From the NCBI RefSeq assembly GCF_029392895.1, contig NZ_CP114200.1:6454501-6518500 (forward strand): a DNA stretch of 64,000 nucleotides. The letters run 5' to 3'. The translations under genes were made by a program, and so were the position numbers. A model generated the notes under the pieces. The model saw only the letters and a list, made by a program, of their open reading frames with translations. It had not been told where the DNA came from and did no database searches. Below are positions 39,193 to 48,523 of the stretch, in pieces. Each line of letters begins with the position of its first letter. The first letter of the stretch is position 1. The DNA comes from Streptomyces sp. 71268. GTDB taxonomy: Bacteria; Actinomycetota; Actinomycetes; Streptomycetales; Streptomycetaceae.

Positions 39193-40158
39193 TCAGGCGT
39201 AGCGCGCCGCCGCCTGGGCCAGGGCCTCGGCCATGCGTGCGCGCAGCGCGGGGGGCTCGACGACCTCGCACTCCGGGCCGAGCCCGAGGAGCTGCTCGTA
39301 GGCGACGTCCAGCGTCTCGACGGGCAGGGTGACCGTGATCCAACCTCGCGGGTCGGGGTCGGCCGCCGCGGCGATCGACTCCCGGGCCGTGCCAGCGTCC
39401 GTACGGAGCGGCAGCAGCCGGACGCCGCGCTCCGACAGGCGGAGCACGACCTCCGCGCGCAGGATCGAGCGCAGGAACTCCGCCGCGCGGTCCGCCCAGA
39501 AGGCGGGCAGCTCGAAGGAGGCGTCGCGCTCGAACCGCTCTCCGGACGGCTCGACGGCCGTGAACCGGTCGACGCGGTAGACCCGCCACGAGGCGTCCGC
39601 GCGCGCCGCCAGATACCAGACCCCCGCCTTGAGCACGAGCCCGTACGGCTCCAGCTCGCGCTCCACCTCGCCGCCGCTCCGGCGGTAGCGGCCGGTGAGC
39701 CGTCGGTCGTCCCACACCGCGTCGGCGATCACCGGGAGCAGCTCGGGGGTGCTCGGCGCGTGGTACCAGGCCGGGGCGTCCAGGTGGAAGCGCTGGGCCG
39801 CGCCGTCCGCCGCGTCGCTCAGCTCGGGCAGCAGGGCGGCCGACACCTTCAGCCGGGCCGCGGAGGCGGCGTCCGCGAGGCCCATCTCGCGCAGCGCCGA
39901 CGGCACCCCGGACAGGAAGAGTGCCTCCGCCTCCGTGCGGCCGAGGCCGGTCAGCCGGGTGCGGTAGCCGCCGATGAGGCGGTACCCGCCGGCCCGGCCC
40001 CGGTCCGCGTAGATCGGGACGCCGGCCTCGGAGAGGGCCAGTACGTCCCTGGCCACCGTCCGCTCCGAAACCTCCAACTCCTCCGCCAGCTCCGCCCCCG
40101 TCATCTGGGCCCGGGATTGGAGCAGCAACACCATCTTGATCAGTCGGGCCGCGCGCAT
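39193..40158 (-). CDS. WYL-domain transcriptional regulator (DeoR-like HTH)
   Basis: A 321-residue regulator. Residues 1-55 are a winged helix (MTGAELAEELEVSERTVARDVLALSEAGVPIYADRGRAGGYRL). The middle and C-terminal parts are a WYL domain (YGLVLKAGVWYLAARADASWRVYRVDRF) and a WCX extension (VTLPVETLDVAYEQLLGLGPECEVVEP). WYL proteins sense nucleic acids or nucleotides and regulate DNA-damage and defence genes, among others. The target here is unknown; it faces the SDR gene convergently. Confidence 0.88.
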   Translation of the reverse strand: MRAARLIKMVLLLQSRAQMTGAELAEELEVSERTVARDVLALSEAGVPIYADRGRAGGYRLIGGYRTRLTGLGRTEAEALFLSGVPSALREMGLADAASAARLKVSAALLPELSDAADGAAQRFHLDAPAWYHAPSTPELLPVIADAVWDDRRLTGRYRRSGGEVERELEPYGLVLKAGVWYLAARADASWRVYRVDRFTAVEPSGERFERDASFELPAFWADRAAEFLRSILRAEVVLRLSERGVRLLPLRTDAGTARESIAAAADPDPRGWITVTLPVETLDVAYEQLLGLGPECEVVEPPALRARMAEALAQAAARYA

Positions 40159-40368
40159 GGGCTCATGATGCACGCGGCCACTGACAGTCGCGGTCGTCGC
40201 GTCCCGCCGGCCCGGGGGAGCGGGCCGGTGGGACGTGACCGATAGGGGAGCGGGCTGGCCCGAGCGCGGTCCGTACGGGAGGGCCGCCCCGGGCACGGGT
40301 TACCCGGGGACGGCCACCGGGAGGGCGGGTGGGCCGGTGGCGCGGGCCGGCCCGCCCGTCGCGAAGCG

Positions 40369-43113
40369 TCAGAGCCCGTACCGCTCCACGGCCTCGCGGA
40401 CCGTCTCCGGCTTGACCTCCCCGCGCTTGGCCAGCGCGGCGAGCGCCGCCACGGTCACGGACTGGGGGTCGACGCCGAAGTGGCGGCGGACGGCCTCGCG
40501 GGTGTCGGAGAGGCCGAAGCCGTCCGTGCCGATCGAGGTCCAGTCCTGCTCCACCCAGGGCGCTATCTGGTCGGGAACCGACCGCATCCAGTCGCTGACG
40601 GCGAGGACCGGGCCCGGTGCGCCGGCCAGGGCACGGGTGACGTACGGGACCCGATCCTCGCCCTTGAGCTGCGCCGCATCGCAGGACAGGGCGTCGCGGC
40701 GCAACTCGGTCCATGAGGGTGCCGACCACACGTCGGCGGCGACTCCCCAGTCATCGGCCAGCAACCGCTGGGCGTCCAGGGCCCAGTGGATGGCCGTACC
40801 GGAGGCCAGGAGTTGCAGGCGCGGCGGGCCACCACCGTCGGTGGTGGGCGCGCCGGTGCTTGCCGCGGCCGATGCCGCCGCGGCCTGTTCGTCGGCCGGC
40901 CGGTAGCGGTAGAGGCCCTTGATGATGCCCTCCTCGACGCCCTCGGGCATCGGCGGCTGCACCTTGGTCTCGTTGTAGACCGTCAGGTAGTAGAAGACGT
41001 CGGGGTCCTCGCCCGCCTCGGGGCGGTACATCCGACGCAGCCCCTCCTTGACGATCACCGCCACCTCGTAGGCGAACGCCGGGTCGTACGAGATCGCCGC
41101 CGGGTTGGTGGAGGCGATCAGGTGCGAGTGGCCGTCCGCGTGCTGGAGTCCCTCGCCGGTCATCGTGGTGCGGCCGGCGGTGGCGCCGATGACGAAGCCG
41201 CGGCCCAACTGGTCGGCCAGCGCCCAGAACTGGTCCGCCGTGCGCTGCCAGCCGAACATCGAGTAGAAGATGTAGAACGGGATCATCGGCTCGGCGTGCG
41301 TGGCGTACGACGTCGCCGCCGCGGTGAAGTCGGCCAGCGAACCCGCCTCGGTGATGCCCTCGTTGAGGATCTGACCGTTCTTGGCCTCCTTGTAGTACAG
41401 GAGCTGATCGCGGTCGACCGGGTCGTACGTCTGACCGACCGGCGAGTAGATCCCGGCCGACGGGAACAGCGACTCCATGCCGAAGGTGCGCGCCTCGTCC
41501 GGCACGATCGGCACCCAGCGGTGGCCGGTCTCCTTGTCCCGCATGAGGTCCTTGACCAGCCGGACGAACGCCATCGTGGTGGCGATCTCCTGGGTGCCCG
41601 AGCCCTTGTACAGCGCCTCGAACGGCTTCTGCGCGGGGGCCGGCAGGGGCCTCGCGACCACCTTCCGGGCCGGGGCGGGGCCGCCGAGCGCGGCGCGGCG
41701 CTCGTGCAGGTAGCGCACCTCGGGGGAGTCCTGACCGGGGTGCCAGTACGGCACGAGGTCGCCGCTCAGCGCGCTGTCCGGGATGGGCAGCTCCAGCAGG
41801 TCCCGCATGGCGCGGAACTCCTTGCCCGTGAGCTTCTTCATCTGGTGGTTGGCGTTGCGGGACTCGAAGCCCGGGCCGAGGGTGTACCCCTTGACGGTCT
41901 GCGCCAGGATCACCGTCGGGGCCCCACGGTGCTCGACGGCCGCCCGGTAGGCGGCGTACACCTTGCGCGGCTCGTGCCCGGCGCGCGAGGTCTGGAACAG
42001 CTCCAGCAGCTTGGCGTCGGTCAGCTCGCGGCCGAGCGCGGCGAGCGCGGGCTCGCCGCCGAAGAAGTGCTCGCGCACATAGCCCGCGTCACGCGTCGCG
42101 TACGTCTGGAACTGGGCGTCCGGCACCTCGCGCAGCCTGCGGAGCAGCGCGCCCTCGGTGTCCCGCGCCAGCACCTCGTCCCACGCGGCGCCCCACAGCG
42201 CCTTGACGACGTTCCACCCGGCGGCGCGGAACTGCGCCTCGAGCTCCTGCACGATCTTGAAGTTGGGCCGTACCGGGCCGTCGAGGCGCTGGAGGTTGCA
42301 GTTGATGACGAAGGTGAGGTTGTCCAGCCCCTCCCGGCCGGCCAGCGCGAGGGCGGCGGTCGACTCGGGCTCGTCCATCTCGCCGTCGCCGAGGAAGGCC
42401 CACACCCGGGAGCCGGAGGTGTCCTTGATGCCCCGGTGCTCCAGGTACCGGTTGAACCGAGCCTGGTAGATCGCCGAGAGCGGGCCGAGGCCCATCGAGA
42501 CCGTGGGGAACTCCCACAGCCAGGGCAGCCGGCGCGGGTGCGGGTAGGACGGCAGCCCGCCCGCGTTGCCCGCCGCCTCCTGCCGGAACCGGTCGAGCTG
42601 CGCCTCGCCGAGCCGGCCGTCGAGGAACGCGCGGGCGTAGATGCCGGGCGACGCGTGGCCCTGCAGGTAGAGCTGGTCGCCGGACTGGTCGCCCTCCTTG
42701 CCGCGGAAGAAGTGCTGGAAGCCGGTTTCGTACAGCCAGGCGGCGGAGGCGAAGGTGGCGATGTGCCCACCGAGGCCGAACCGCGCGCCGCGGGTGACCA
42801 TCGCGGCGGCGTTCCACCGGTTCCACGCCGTGATCCGGGCCTCCAGCGCCTCGTCGCCCGGATAGGCGGGCTCGGCGGCGGTGGGGATCGTGTTGACGTA
42901 GTCGGTCTCCTGGAGCGGGGCCAGGTCCAGGCCTCGCGGGGCGTCCGGGCGCGCGGCGTGCTCCAGGGTGCGGCGCAGCAGGTACGCGGCCCGGTGCGGG
43001 CCCGCCGCCTTGGTCACGGCGTCGAGCGACTCGCGCCACTCCGCCGTCTCCTGCGGGTCCCGGTCCGGGAGCTGGTCGAGCTGGCTGTACGGCGGGCGTA
43101 CGGCGTCGGGCAT
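40369..43113 (-). CDS. aceE: pyruvate dehydrogenase E1 component (homodimeric)
   Basis: A 914-residue AceE-type E1; the start at 43113 follows GGAAAGGGGCC. Thiamine-diphosphate motif: [15 protein letters not shown], then [12 protein letters not shown]. The N-terminal [23 protein letters not shown] and the central PYSP-type transketolase half ([23 protein letters not shown]) are complete. Reaction: decarboxylation of pyruvate and acetyl transfer to the lipoyl E2. A C-terminal insert ([22 protein letters not shown]) interrupts the last domain and is low-complexity. sucB-type E2 and lpdA lie 3.5-6.8 kb away in the same orientation, consistent with a shared 2-oxoacid dehydrogenase locus. Confidence 0.97.
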   Translation of the reverse strand: MPDAVRPPYSQLDQLPDRDPQETAEWRESLDAVTKAAGPHRAAYLLRRTLEHAARPDAPRGLDLAPLQETDYVNTIPTAAEPAYPGDEALEARITAWNRWNAAAMVTRGARFGLGGHIATFASAAWLYETGFQHFFRGKEGDQSGDQLYLQGHASPGIYARAFLDGRLGEAQLDRFRQEAAGNAGGLPSYPHPRRLPWLWEFPTVSMGLGPLSAIYQARFNRYLEHRGIKDTSGSRVWAFLGDGEMDEPESTAALALAGREGLDNLTFVINCNLQRLDGPVRPNFKIVQELEAQFRAAGWNVVKALWGAAWDEVLARDTEGALLRRLREVPDAQFQTYATRDAGYVREHFFGGEPALAALGRELTDAKLLELFQTSRAGHEPRKVYAAYRAAVEHRGAPTVILAQTVKGYTLGPGFESRNANHQMKKLTGKEFRAMRDLLELPIPDSALSGDLVPYWHPGQDSPEVRYLHERRAALGGPAPARKVVARPLPAPAQKPFEALYKGSGTQEIATTMAFVRLVKDLMRDKETGHRWVPIVPDEARTFGMESLFPSAGIYSPVGQTYDPVDRDQLLYYKEAKNGQILNEGITEAGSLADFTAAATSYATHAEPMIPFYIFYSMFGWQRTADQFWALADQLGRGFVIGATAGRTTMTGEGLQHADGHSHLIASTNPAAISYDPAFAYEVAVIVKEGLRRMYRPEAGEDPDVFYYLTVYNETKVQPPMPEGVEEGIIKGLYRYRPADEQAAAASAAASTGAPTTDGGGPPRLQLLASGTAIHWALDAQRLLADDWGVAADVWSAPSWTELRRDALSCDAAQLKGEDRVPYVTRALAGAPGPVLAVSDWMRSVPDQIAPWVEQDWTSIGTDGFGLSDTREAVRRHFGVDPQSVTVAALAALAKRGEVKPETVREAVERYGL

Positions 43114-43188
43114 GGGTGGCCCCTTTCCGGACGAGTGAAGGCAAGAGCGGCAGGCAGGGGTCGCACCCCGCGTTCGACGATACGTCTG

Positions 43189-43205
43189 TGATCGATGATC
43201 GATCA
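43189..43205. promoter_or_regulatory. 17-bp perfect palindrome upstream of aceE
   Basis: TGATCGATGATCGATCA, 8-bp arms around a central G, starts 75 bases upstream of the aceE start codon in an otherwise GC-rich 348-base gap. The dyad size suits a dimeric GntR-type regulator, and a GntR gene lies 2.7 kb away between aceE and sucB. Binding is not shown. The remaining gap (43206-43461) is GC-rich with no gene. Confidence 0.55.
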
Positions 43206-43461
43206 ATGGTTCTCGGGCGAAAGCGCAAAAGTCGGCACGCGGTGTCGCCAACGCCGGCACTGCGTGCCGCAACTGCGCGGTGGCGAAACGCCGTTCGCGC
43301 TCTCGGCGAAGGCCCCGGGGAGGGCCAGCGGGCGCCGCGCGGGACCCCGCCGGGCGCGCCCCCGCGCCGGGCCGCCGCGCCGCGTACCGCGCCCCGCACC
43401 ACGCGCCGTACCGCCGGCCGGTGCCCGGCACGGGCGGGTCACCCGGGCGCGGCGGCGCGGT

Positions 43462-44118
43462 TCAGCGTGTCGGGGCGACCAGGCCCGCCTCGTACGCGGC
43501 GATGACCAGGTGCACCCGGTCGCGGGCGCCGAGCTTGGTGAACAGCCGGGCCACGTGCGCCTTGGCGGTGGCGACGGCGATGCACAGCTCGTCGGCGATC
43601 TCCGCGTTCGACAGTCCCCGGCCGACGAGGGTCAGCACCTCGCGCTCCCGGTCGGTGATCCCGCTCGGCGGCGGGGGCGGCGGCGTGGGCTCGGGGCGGC
43701 CCGCGAACTCCTCGATCAGCCGGCGGGTCACGCTCGGGGCGATCAGCCCGTCCCCGGCGGCGACCACCCGGATGGCGTCCAGGATCGCCTCCAACGCCAT
43801 GTCCTTGACGAGGAACCCGCTGGCCCCGGCCCGCAGCGCGGCGTACACGGAGTCGTCGTCATCGAAGGTGGTGAGGATGAGGCTGCGGACGCCCGGCTGG
43901 TCGGCCGTGAGCCGCCGGGTCGCCTCGATGCCGTTCAGCTCCGGCATCCGGATGTCCATCACCACCACGTCGGGCGCGACCTCGGCGGCCAGCCGCACCG
44001 CCTCCGCGCCGGTCGCGGCCTCGCCCACCACGACGATGTCCGGCGTGTCGGCCATCAGCACCCGCAGGCCGGTCCGCACCAGCGGCTGGTCGTCGGCCAG
44101 TACGACGCGCACGCTCAT
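43462..44118 (-). CDS. NarL/LuxR-type response regulator
   Basis: A 218-residue two-domain regulator. Receiver domain: acidic pair Asp9-Asp10, phosphoacceptor Asp55 in VVMDIRMPE, Thr in LILTTFDDD and Lys in GFLVKDM. A Pro-rich linker precedes the LuxR-type HTH (GITDREREVLTLVGRGLSNAEIADELCIAVATAKAHVARLFTKLG). Its start overlaps the stop of the histidine kinase gene (ATGA), so the pair is co-translated. It presumably acts on genes outside the immediate region or on itself. Confidence 0.93.
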   Translation of the reverse strand: MSVRVVLADDQPLVRTGLRVLMADTPDIVVVGEAATGAEAVRLAAEVAPDVVVMDIRMPELNGIEATRRLTADQPGVRSLILTTFDDDDSVYAALRAGASGFLVKDMALEAILDAIRVVAAGDGLIAPSVTRRLIEEFAGRPEPTPPPPPPSGITDREREVLTLVGRGLSNAEIADELCIAVATAKAHVARLFTKLGARDRVHLVIAAYEAGLVAPTR

Positions 44119-45293
44119 CCCGCCACCCCCGTCGCCACCGCCGCCGCGCCCGAACCCGCCGTACCCCCGGCCCCCCAACCATCCGGCTCCGGCAGCACGG
44201 CCGCCACCGTGAACCCGCCCCCCGGTCGCGGGCCCGCCGTGAAGCGGCCCCCCAGCAGGGCGGCTCGCTCCCGCATGCCGACGATCCCGAGCCCGGCGCC
44301 GGGCCCGACGGTGCCGCCGCGTCCGGCGTCGGTCACCTCGACCGCCACCGCCGCCTGCTGGTAGGAGACGGTCACCCGGCAGGCGTCCGTCCGCGCGTGC
44401 CGGATGACGTTGGTGAGGGCCTCCTGCACGATCCGGTAGCCCGCCAGGTCGATGTCGGCCGGCAGCGGCCTGCGCGTCCCCTCCCACCGCAGTTCGACCC
44501 GCACGCCCGCGTCCGCCGTCGTCGCGGCGAGCTTGCCCAGGTCGTCCAGGCCGGGGGCGGGCTCACGGGGGCCGACCGCGCCACCGGTATCCGACTCGTC
44601 GCGGCGCAGCGCGACCAGCGTCCGGCGCAGCCCGGCGAGCGTCTCCCGGCTGGTGTCCTCGATGACGGACAGGGCCTTGCGGGCCTCGGCGGGCTGGGAG
44701 TCGATGACCCGACCGCCCACGCCCGCCTGGATGGCGATCACACCAATGCTGTGCGCGATCATGTCGTGCAACTCGCGGGCGATGCGCAGCCGCTCGGCGG
44801 TGACGGCCCGGGCGGCGGCCTGGTCGCGCAGCGCGGCGGCGTGCTCGCGGCGCTCGCGCAGCCGCCGCCCGCTCGTCCACGCCACCAGGACGGTCAGCGT
44901 GACCAGCGTGGAGGCGTTGAGGGCGTCGTCGTTCGCGCGTGCCCCGGTCGACACGACGGTGACGTGCGTCAGCAGGGTCAGCGCCGCCATCGACAGGCTC
45001 ACACGGCGCGACCTGCGCGCCGCGACGTAGCCGAGCGCCACGTCGTCCACCAGGACCAGCAGGTAGACGATCTCCCAGCTGATCTCCGGCGGCGTCGACG
45101 CGGCGAGCGTGCCCGCCAGCATCAGCGGCAGCGCCACCACCGGGCCGCGCCGCAGCAGCGACAGCGGCAGCAGGGTGGCGACCACCAGGAGCATGACCCG
45201 CACCGCCACCGTCTGGCGCGGCTCCGCCTGCGCTACCGCGAACAGGACCAGCGGGTACACCAGGGCCCCGCCCCAGGCCAGCACCGTCACCAC
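44115..45293 (-). CDS. NarL-family sensor histidine kinase
   Basis: A 392-residue kinase. Four to six N-terminal membrane helices (VLAWGGALVYPLVLFAV onwards, to about residue 150). The dimerisation/phosphoacceptor motif is RLRIARELHDMIAHSIGVIAIQAG (HisKA_3). The ATP-binding part is reduced to VTDAGRGGTVGPGAGLGIVGMRERAALLGG. The start is uncertain: GTG 45293, 45290 or 45284 all lack a ribosome site, and the same frame continues upstream without a normal start codon through a Pro/Ala-rich stretch. A Pro/Ala/Gly-rich C-terminal tail follows the ATPase domain. Confidence 0.88.
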   Translation of the reverse strand: MVTVLAWGGALVYPLVLFAVAQAEPRQTVAVRVMLLVVATLLPLSLLRRGPVVALPLMLAGTLAASTPPEISWEIVYLLVLVDDVALGYVAARRSRRVSLSMAALTLLTHVTVVSTGARANDDALNASTLVTLTVLVAWTSGRRLRERREHAAALRDQAAARAVTAERLRIARELHDMIAHSIGVIAIQAGVGGRVIDSQPAEARKALSVIEDTSRETLAGLRRTLVALRRDESDTGGAVGPREPAPGLDDLGKLAATTADAGVRVELRWEGTRRPLPADIDLAGYRIVQEALTNVIRHARTDACRVTVSYQQAAVAVEVTDAGRGGTVGPGAGLGIVGMRERAALLGGRFTAGPRPGGGFTVAAVLPEPDGWGAGGTAGSGAAAVATGVAG

Positions 45294-45646
45294 GACGGAC
45301 CGGGCGCGTCGGCCCGGCCCGCCGGGCGCGGCGTCTGGGGCGGGTGCCGGGGCGGGGGGCCGACCGGGGCGGGCGGGCGCGCTCGTGGCGCGCGGTGTCA
45401 GGCATGGCGGGATCGTACGGTCCGCCGCCGCGCCGGGGCATCGGCCCGGGGGCGTACGCCCGTGGGCTACCTCCGGCGCCCCGCGTTGTCGCCGCCGGCC
45501 CGATGCCGCGCGGGCGGCGGGCGCGGCACCGTGAACCCGTGACCACTCACCGGGGCGCCGCCGCCCGAGCGCCGGCGGGGCTCCGGCGCGTGACCGCCCC
45601 GCTGCCGCGCGCCGGTCACCGCCCCGCGCACCCCGTAGGAGGAAAC

Positions 45647-45715
45647 GTGCCCATGGTCTGGCTGCTGCTCGCGGTGATCATCGCCATGGCCTTCGCGTCC
45701 GGACGCCGCCCGTGA
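45647..45715 (+). CDS. 22-residue single-helix membrane microprotein
   Basis: A perfect AGGAGG (45637-45642) stands four bases before GTG 45647 and ten before ATG 45653. The frame encodes VPMVWLLLAVIIAMAFASGR plus two residues and a stop: one hydrophobic helix of about 16 residues and a basic C-terminus. The size and layout recall KdpF-like or other regulatory microproteins, but no kdp genes follow. Too short for ordinary annotation; the ribosome site is the strongest in the surrounding kilobase. Confidence 0.6.
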   Translation: MPMVWLLLAVIIAMAFASGRRP

Positions 45716-45816
45716 CCGGCCGCGCGCCGGACCACGGCCGAACCGATGACCGCCAAACCGATCACCGCCGAGCGGAACCGATCCCAGCCGAACCGGTCCC
45801 AGTCGAACCGATCCGC

Positions 45817-46440
45817 TCACAGCCGGGGCGCGCAGCTCAGCACGTGCGTGCGTAGCAGTTCGCCGATGGCCGGGTCGCGGCGGCGGAAGGCGTCCACGAG
45901 TTCCTGGTGCTCCTGGGCGTGGGAGCGCGGCTCGGGGCTCAGCCAGCGGATGGACAGCGTGGTCCACACCTCGACGCCCAGTGACTCCCAGGTGTGCAGC
46001 AGGACGCTGTTGCCGGACGCCAGGACGATCTCGCGGTGGAAGGCCACCGTATGCCTGACCTGCGCCTCACCGTCCGGGGCCCGGTCCGCCTCGCACAGCG
46101 CCGCCACCTCGCGCTCCAGGGCCGTGGTGTCGGCGGCCAGCTTGCCCGCGGCCAGCTCCGCAGCCACCTGTTCGAGCCCGGCCCGTACCGGATAGCTCTC
46201 CTTGAGGTCGGCGGCGGTCAGACTGCGTACGCGTACGCCCTTGTTGGGGGCCGACTCGATCAGACGGAGCGACTCCAGCTCGCGCAGGGCCTCGCGCACC
46301 GGGGTCTGGCTGACCTCCAGCTCCACGGCGATGTGCCGTTCCACGATCCGCTCGCCCGGCTGCCATCGCCCGCTGATGATCCCTTCCAGGATGTGCTCGC
46401 GGATCTGCTCGCGCAGCGAGTGGACGACTGGCGGGGTCAT
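45817..46440 (-). CDS. GntR/FadR-family transcriptional regulator
   Basis: A 207-residue regulator; the start at 46440 follows GAGGAGCACC. The winged helix is EQIREHILEGIISGRWQPGERIVERHIAVELEVSQTPVREALRELESLRLIE. The C-terminal all-helical FCD domain has metal-ligand positions in VAFHREIVLASG and HAQEHQELVDAF. Ligands of such regulators are often carboxylic acids. Located between aceE and sucB, it is the obvious candidate to control these 2-oxoacid dehydrogenase genes, possibly through the palindrome at 43189; this is inference. Confidence 0.9.
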   Translation of the reverse strand: MTPPVVHSLREQIREHILEGIISGRWQPGERIVERHIAVELEVSQTPVREALRELESLRLIESAPNKGVRVRSLTAADLKESYPVRAGLEQVAAELAAGKLAADTTALEREVAALCEADRAPDGEAQVRHTVAFHREIVLASGNSVLLHTWESLGVEVWTTLSIRWLSPEPRSHAQEHQELVDAFRRRDPAIGELLRTHVLSCAPRL

Positions 46441-46619
46441 GAAGGTGCTCCTCGGGGTCGCGCACCGCGCGCTCGTACGGGGCGCGCGGAAACGTCGGCC
46501 ATTATCCCGGTATCGCGGCCACCGGCCGAGCCCCGTCACACGCCCGGCGCCAGTTCGCACCGCGCGGGGCCGGCCCGCCACGGCCCGGCCGGCGCGTACG
46601 CGCGCCCGCGCGCGAACGG

Positions 46620-46657
46620 CGGCGGCCCCGGTTCACCGAGGTGAACCGGGGCCGCCG
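46620..46657 (-). terminator. 17-bp hairpin terminator of sucB
   Basis: Perfect inverted repeat 46620-46636 (CGGCGGCCCCGGTTCAC) with 46641-46657 and loop CGAG, beginning 26 bases after the sucB stop on the minus strand. Clear intrinsic terminator for the lpdA-sucB transcript. Confidence 0.85.
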
Positions 46658-46682
46658 GGTTACCGCGTCAGCGCGGCGTCGT

Positions 46683-48473
46683 TCACAGGCCGAGCTCGAC
46701 CTCGAACTCGCCGGCCTCCAGGATCGCCTTCACGGCCCCCAGGTAGCGGGCGGCGTCGGCGCCGTCCACCAGGCGGTGGTCGTAGGAGAGCGTCAGGAAG
46801 GCCATGTTGCGCACGGCGATGGTCTCGCCCAGCTCCGGGTGGTCGATGACCACGGGGCGCTTGACGGTCGCACCGATGCCCAGGATCGCCACCTGGTTCG
46901 GCGGCACGATGATCGTGTCGAACAGCGCGCCGCGCGAGCCGGTGTTGCTGATCGTGAACGTCGCGCCCGCCAGGTCGTCCGGGCTGATCTTGTTGGCCCG
47001 CACGTTGCCCGCCAGCTCCGCCGTCTTACGGGCGATGCCGGCCAGGTTCAGGTCACCGGCGCCCTTGATGACCGGGGTCATCAGGCCCTTCTCGGCGTCC
47101 ACCGCGATACCGACGTTCTCGGTGTCGAAGTAGGTGATCGTGCCGTCGGCCTCGTTGATCCGGGCGTTGACGGTCGGGTACGCCTTCAGCGCCTGCACTG
47201 CGGCCTTGACGAAGAACGGCATCGGCGAGAGCTTGACGCCCTCGCGCTGCGCGAACGCGTCCTTCGCGCGGGCCCGCAGCTTCATGATCTTGGTGACATC
47301 CACCTCGACCACGCTGGAGAGCTGCGCCTGCTCGTGCAGCGCCTTCATCATGTTGTCGCCGATGACCTTGCGGATGCGCGGCATCTTGACGGTCTGCCCG
47401 CGCAGCGGGGAGACCTCGAGGGCCGGGGCCTTCGGCGCGGCGGCGGCCGGAGCCGCGGCCGGGGCGGCCTGCTGCGCGGCCTTGGCGGCGGCAGCGGCGT
47501 CCACGACGTCCTGCTTGCGGATGCGGCCACCGACGCCGGTGCCCTTGACCGTGGACAGGTCGACGCCGCTCTCCGCGGCGAGCTTGCGCACCAGCGGCGT
47601 GACGTACGCGCCCTCGGCGTCGCCACCGGTCGAGGCGGCGGGCGCCGAAGCGGCGGGGGCGGCGGCCGGGGCCGGCGCGGGCGCCGGAGCGGCCGGGGCC
47701 GGGTCCGGAGCGACCGGGGCCGGCGTCGCGGCCTGCGGGGCGGGGGCCGACGGCGCCTGCGGAGCCGGAGCCGGGGCCGCCTGCGGGGCGGGCTGGGCCG
47801 GGGCGGCGGCCGGGGCCGGAGCCTCGGCGGGCGCCGCCGGAGCGGCGGCCGGGGCAGCGCCCGCGGCACCGATGACGGCCAGCTTGGCACCGACCTCGGC
47901 GGTCTCGTCCTCGCCGATGACGATCTCCAGCAGGGTGCCGGAGGCCGGCGCCGGGATCTCGGTGTCGACCTTGTCGGTGGAGACCTCGAGCAGCGGCTCG
48001 TCCTCCTCGACGGAGTCGCCCACCGACTTGAGCCAGCGCGTGACGGTGCCCTCGGTCACGGACTCGCCGAGCGCCGGCAGCGTGACCGCGGTGCCCTCGG
48101 CCGAGCCCGCGGGGGCCGCCTCGGCCTGCGGGGCCTGGTCCTGGGCCGGGGCGGCGGCCTGGGCCGGCTCCTCGGCCGGGGCCTGCTCCTGGGCCGGGGC
48201 CGCCTCTGCGGCGGGGGCCTCGGCGGGGGCGCCGGAGCCGTCGTCGATGACGGCCAGTTCGGCGCCGACCTCGACGGTCTCGTCCTCGGCCACCTTGATG
48301 GAGCTGAGGACACCGGCCGCGGGGGCCGGGATTTCGGTGTCGACCTTGTCGGTCGAGACCTCGAGCAGGGGCTCGTCGGCCTCGACGCGCTCACCCTCGG
48401 CCTTGAGCCAGCGGGTGACGGTGCCCTCGGTGACGCTCTCGCCGAGCGCCGGCAGGGTTACGGAAACCGCCAT
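46683..48473 (-). CDS. sucB: 2-oxoacid dehydrogenase E2 (dihydrolipoamide acyltransferase) with two lipoyl domains
   Basis: A 596-residue E2. Two near-identical lipoyl domains: 1-80 with Lys43 in EVSTDKVDTEIP, and about 130-205 with the same motif. They are joined by long Ala/Pro linkers. The peripheral-subunit-binding domain is VTPLVRKLAAESGVDLSTVKGTGVGGRIRKQDVVDA. The catalytic domain ends in LSYDHRLVDGADAARYLGAV with the active His. In actinobacteria this protein serves as the shared E2 of pyruvate and 2-oxoglutarate dehydrogenases. Lipoylated by the LipB/LipA pair of this window. Transcribed with lpdA, 50 bases apart. Confidence 0.96.
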   Translation of the reverse strand: MAVSVTLPALGESVTEGTVTRWLKAEGERVEADEPLLEVSTDKVDTEIPAPAAGVLSSIKVAEDETVEVGAELAVIDDGSGAPAEAPAAEAAPAQEQAPAEEPAQAAAPAQDQAPQAEAAPAGSAEGTAVTLPALGESVTEGTVTRWLKSVGDSVEEDEPLLEVSTDKVDTEIPAPASGTLLEIVIGEDETAEVGAKLAVIGAAGAAPAAAPAAPAEAPAPAAAPAQPAPQAAPAPAPQAPSAPAPQAATPAPVAPDPAPAAPAPAPAPAAAPAASAPAASTGGDAEGAYVTPLVRKLAAESGVDLSTVKGTGVGGRIRKQDVVDAAAAAKAAQQAAPAAAPAAAAPKAPALEVSPLRGQTVKMPRIRKVIGDNMMKALHEQAQLSSVVEVDVTKIMKLRARAKDAFAQREGVKLSPMPFFVKAAVQALKAYPTVNARINEADGTITYFDTENVGIAVDAEKGLMTPVIKGAGDLNLAGIARKTAELAGNVRANKISPDDLAGATFTISNTGSRGALFDTIIVPPNQVAILGIGATVKRPVVIDHPELGETIAVRNMAFLTLSYDHRLVDGADAARYLGAVKAILEAGEFEVELGL

Positions 48474-48523
48474 GGTTTCGGTTGCTCCTAACGATCTTGC
48501 GGATGTGGTCGCGCCCGGGACTA

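Noticed and set aside
45647..45715. KdpF subunit of a potassium ATPase
   Set aside because: Similar size and hydrophobicity, but no kdpA, kdpB or kdpC gene follows, so only a microprotein of unknown role is called.
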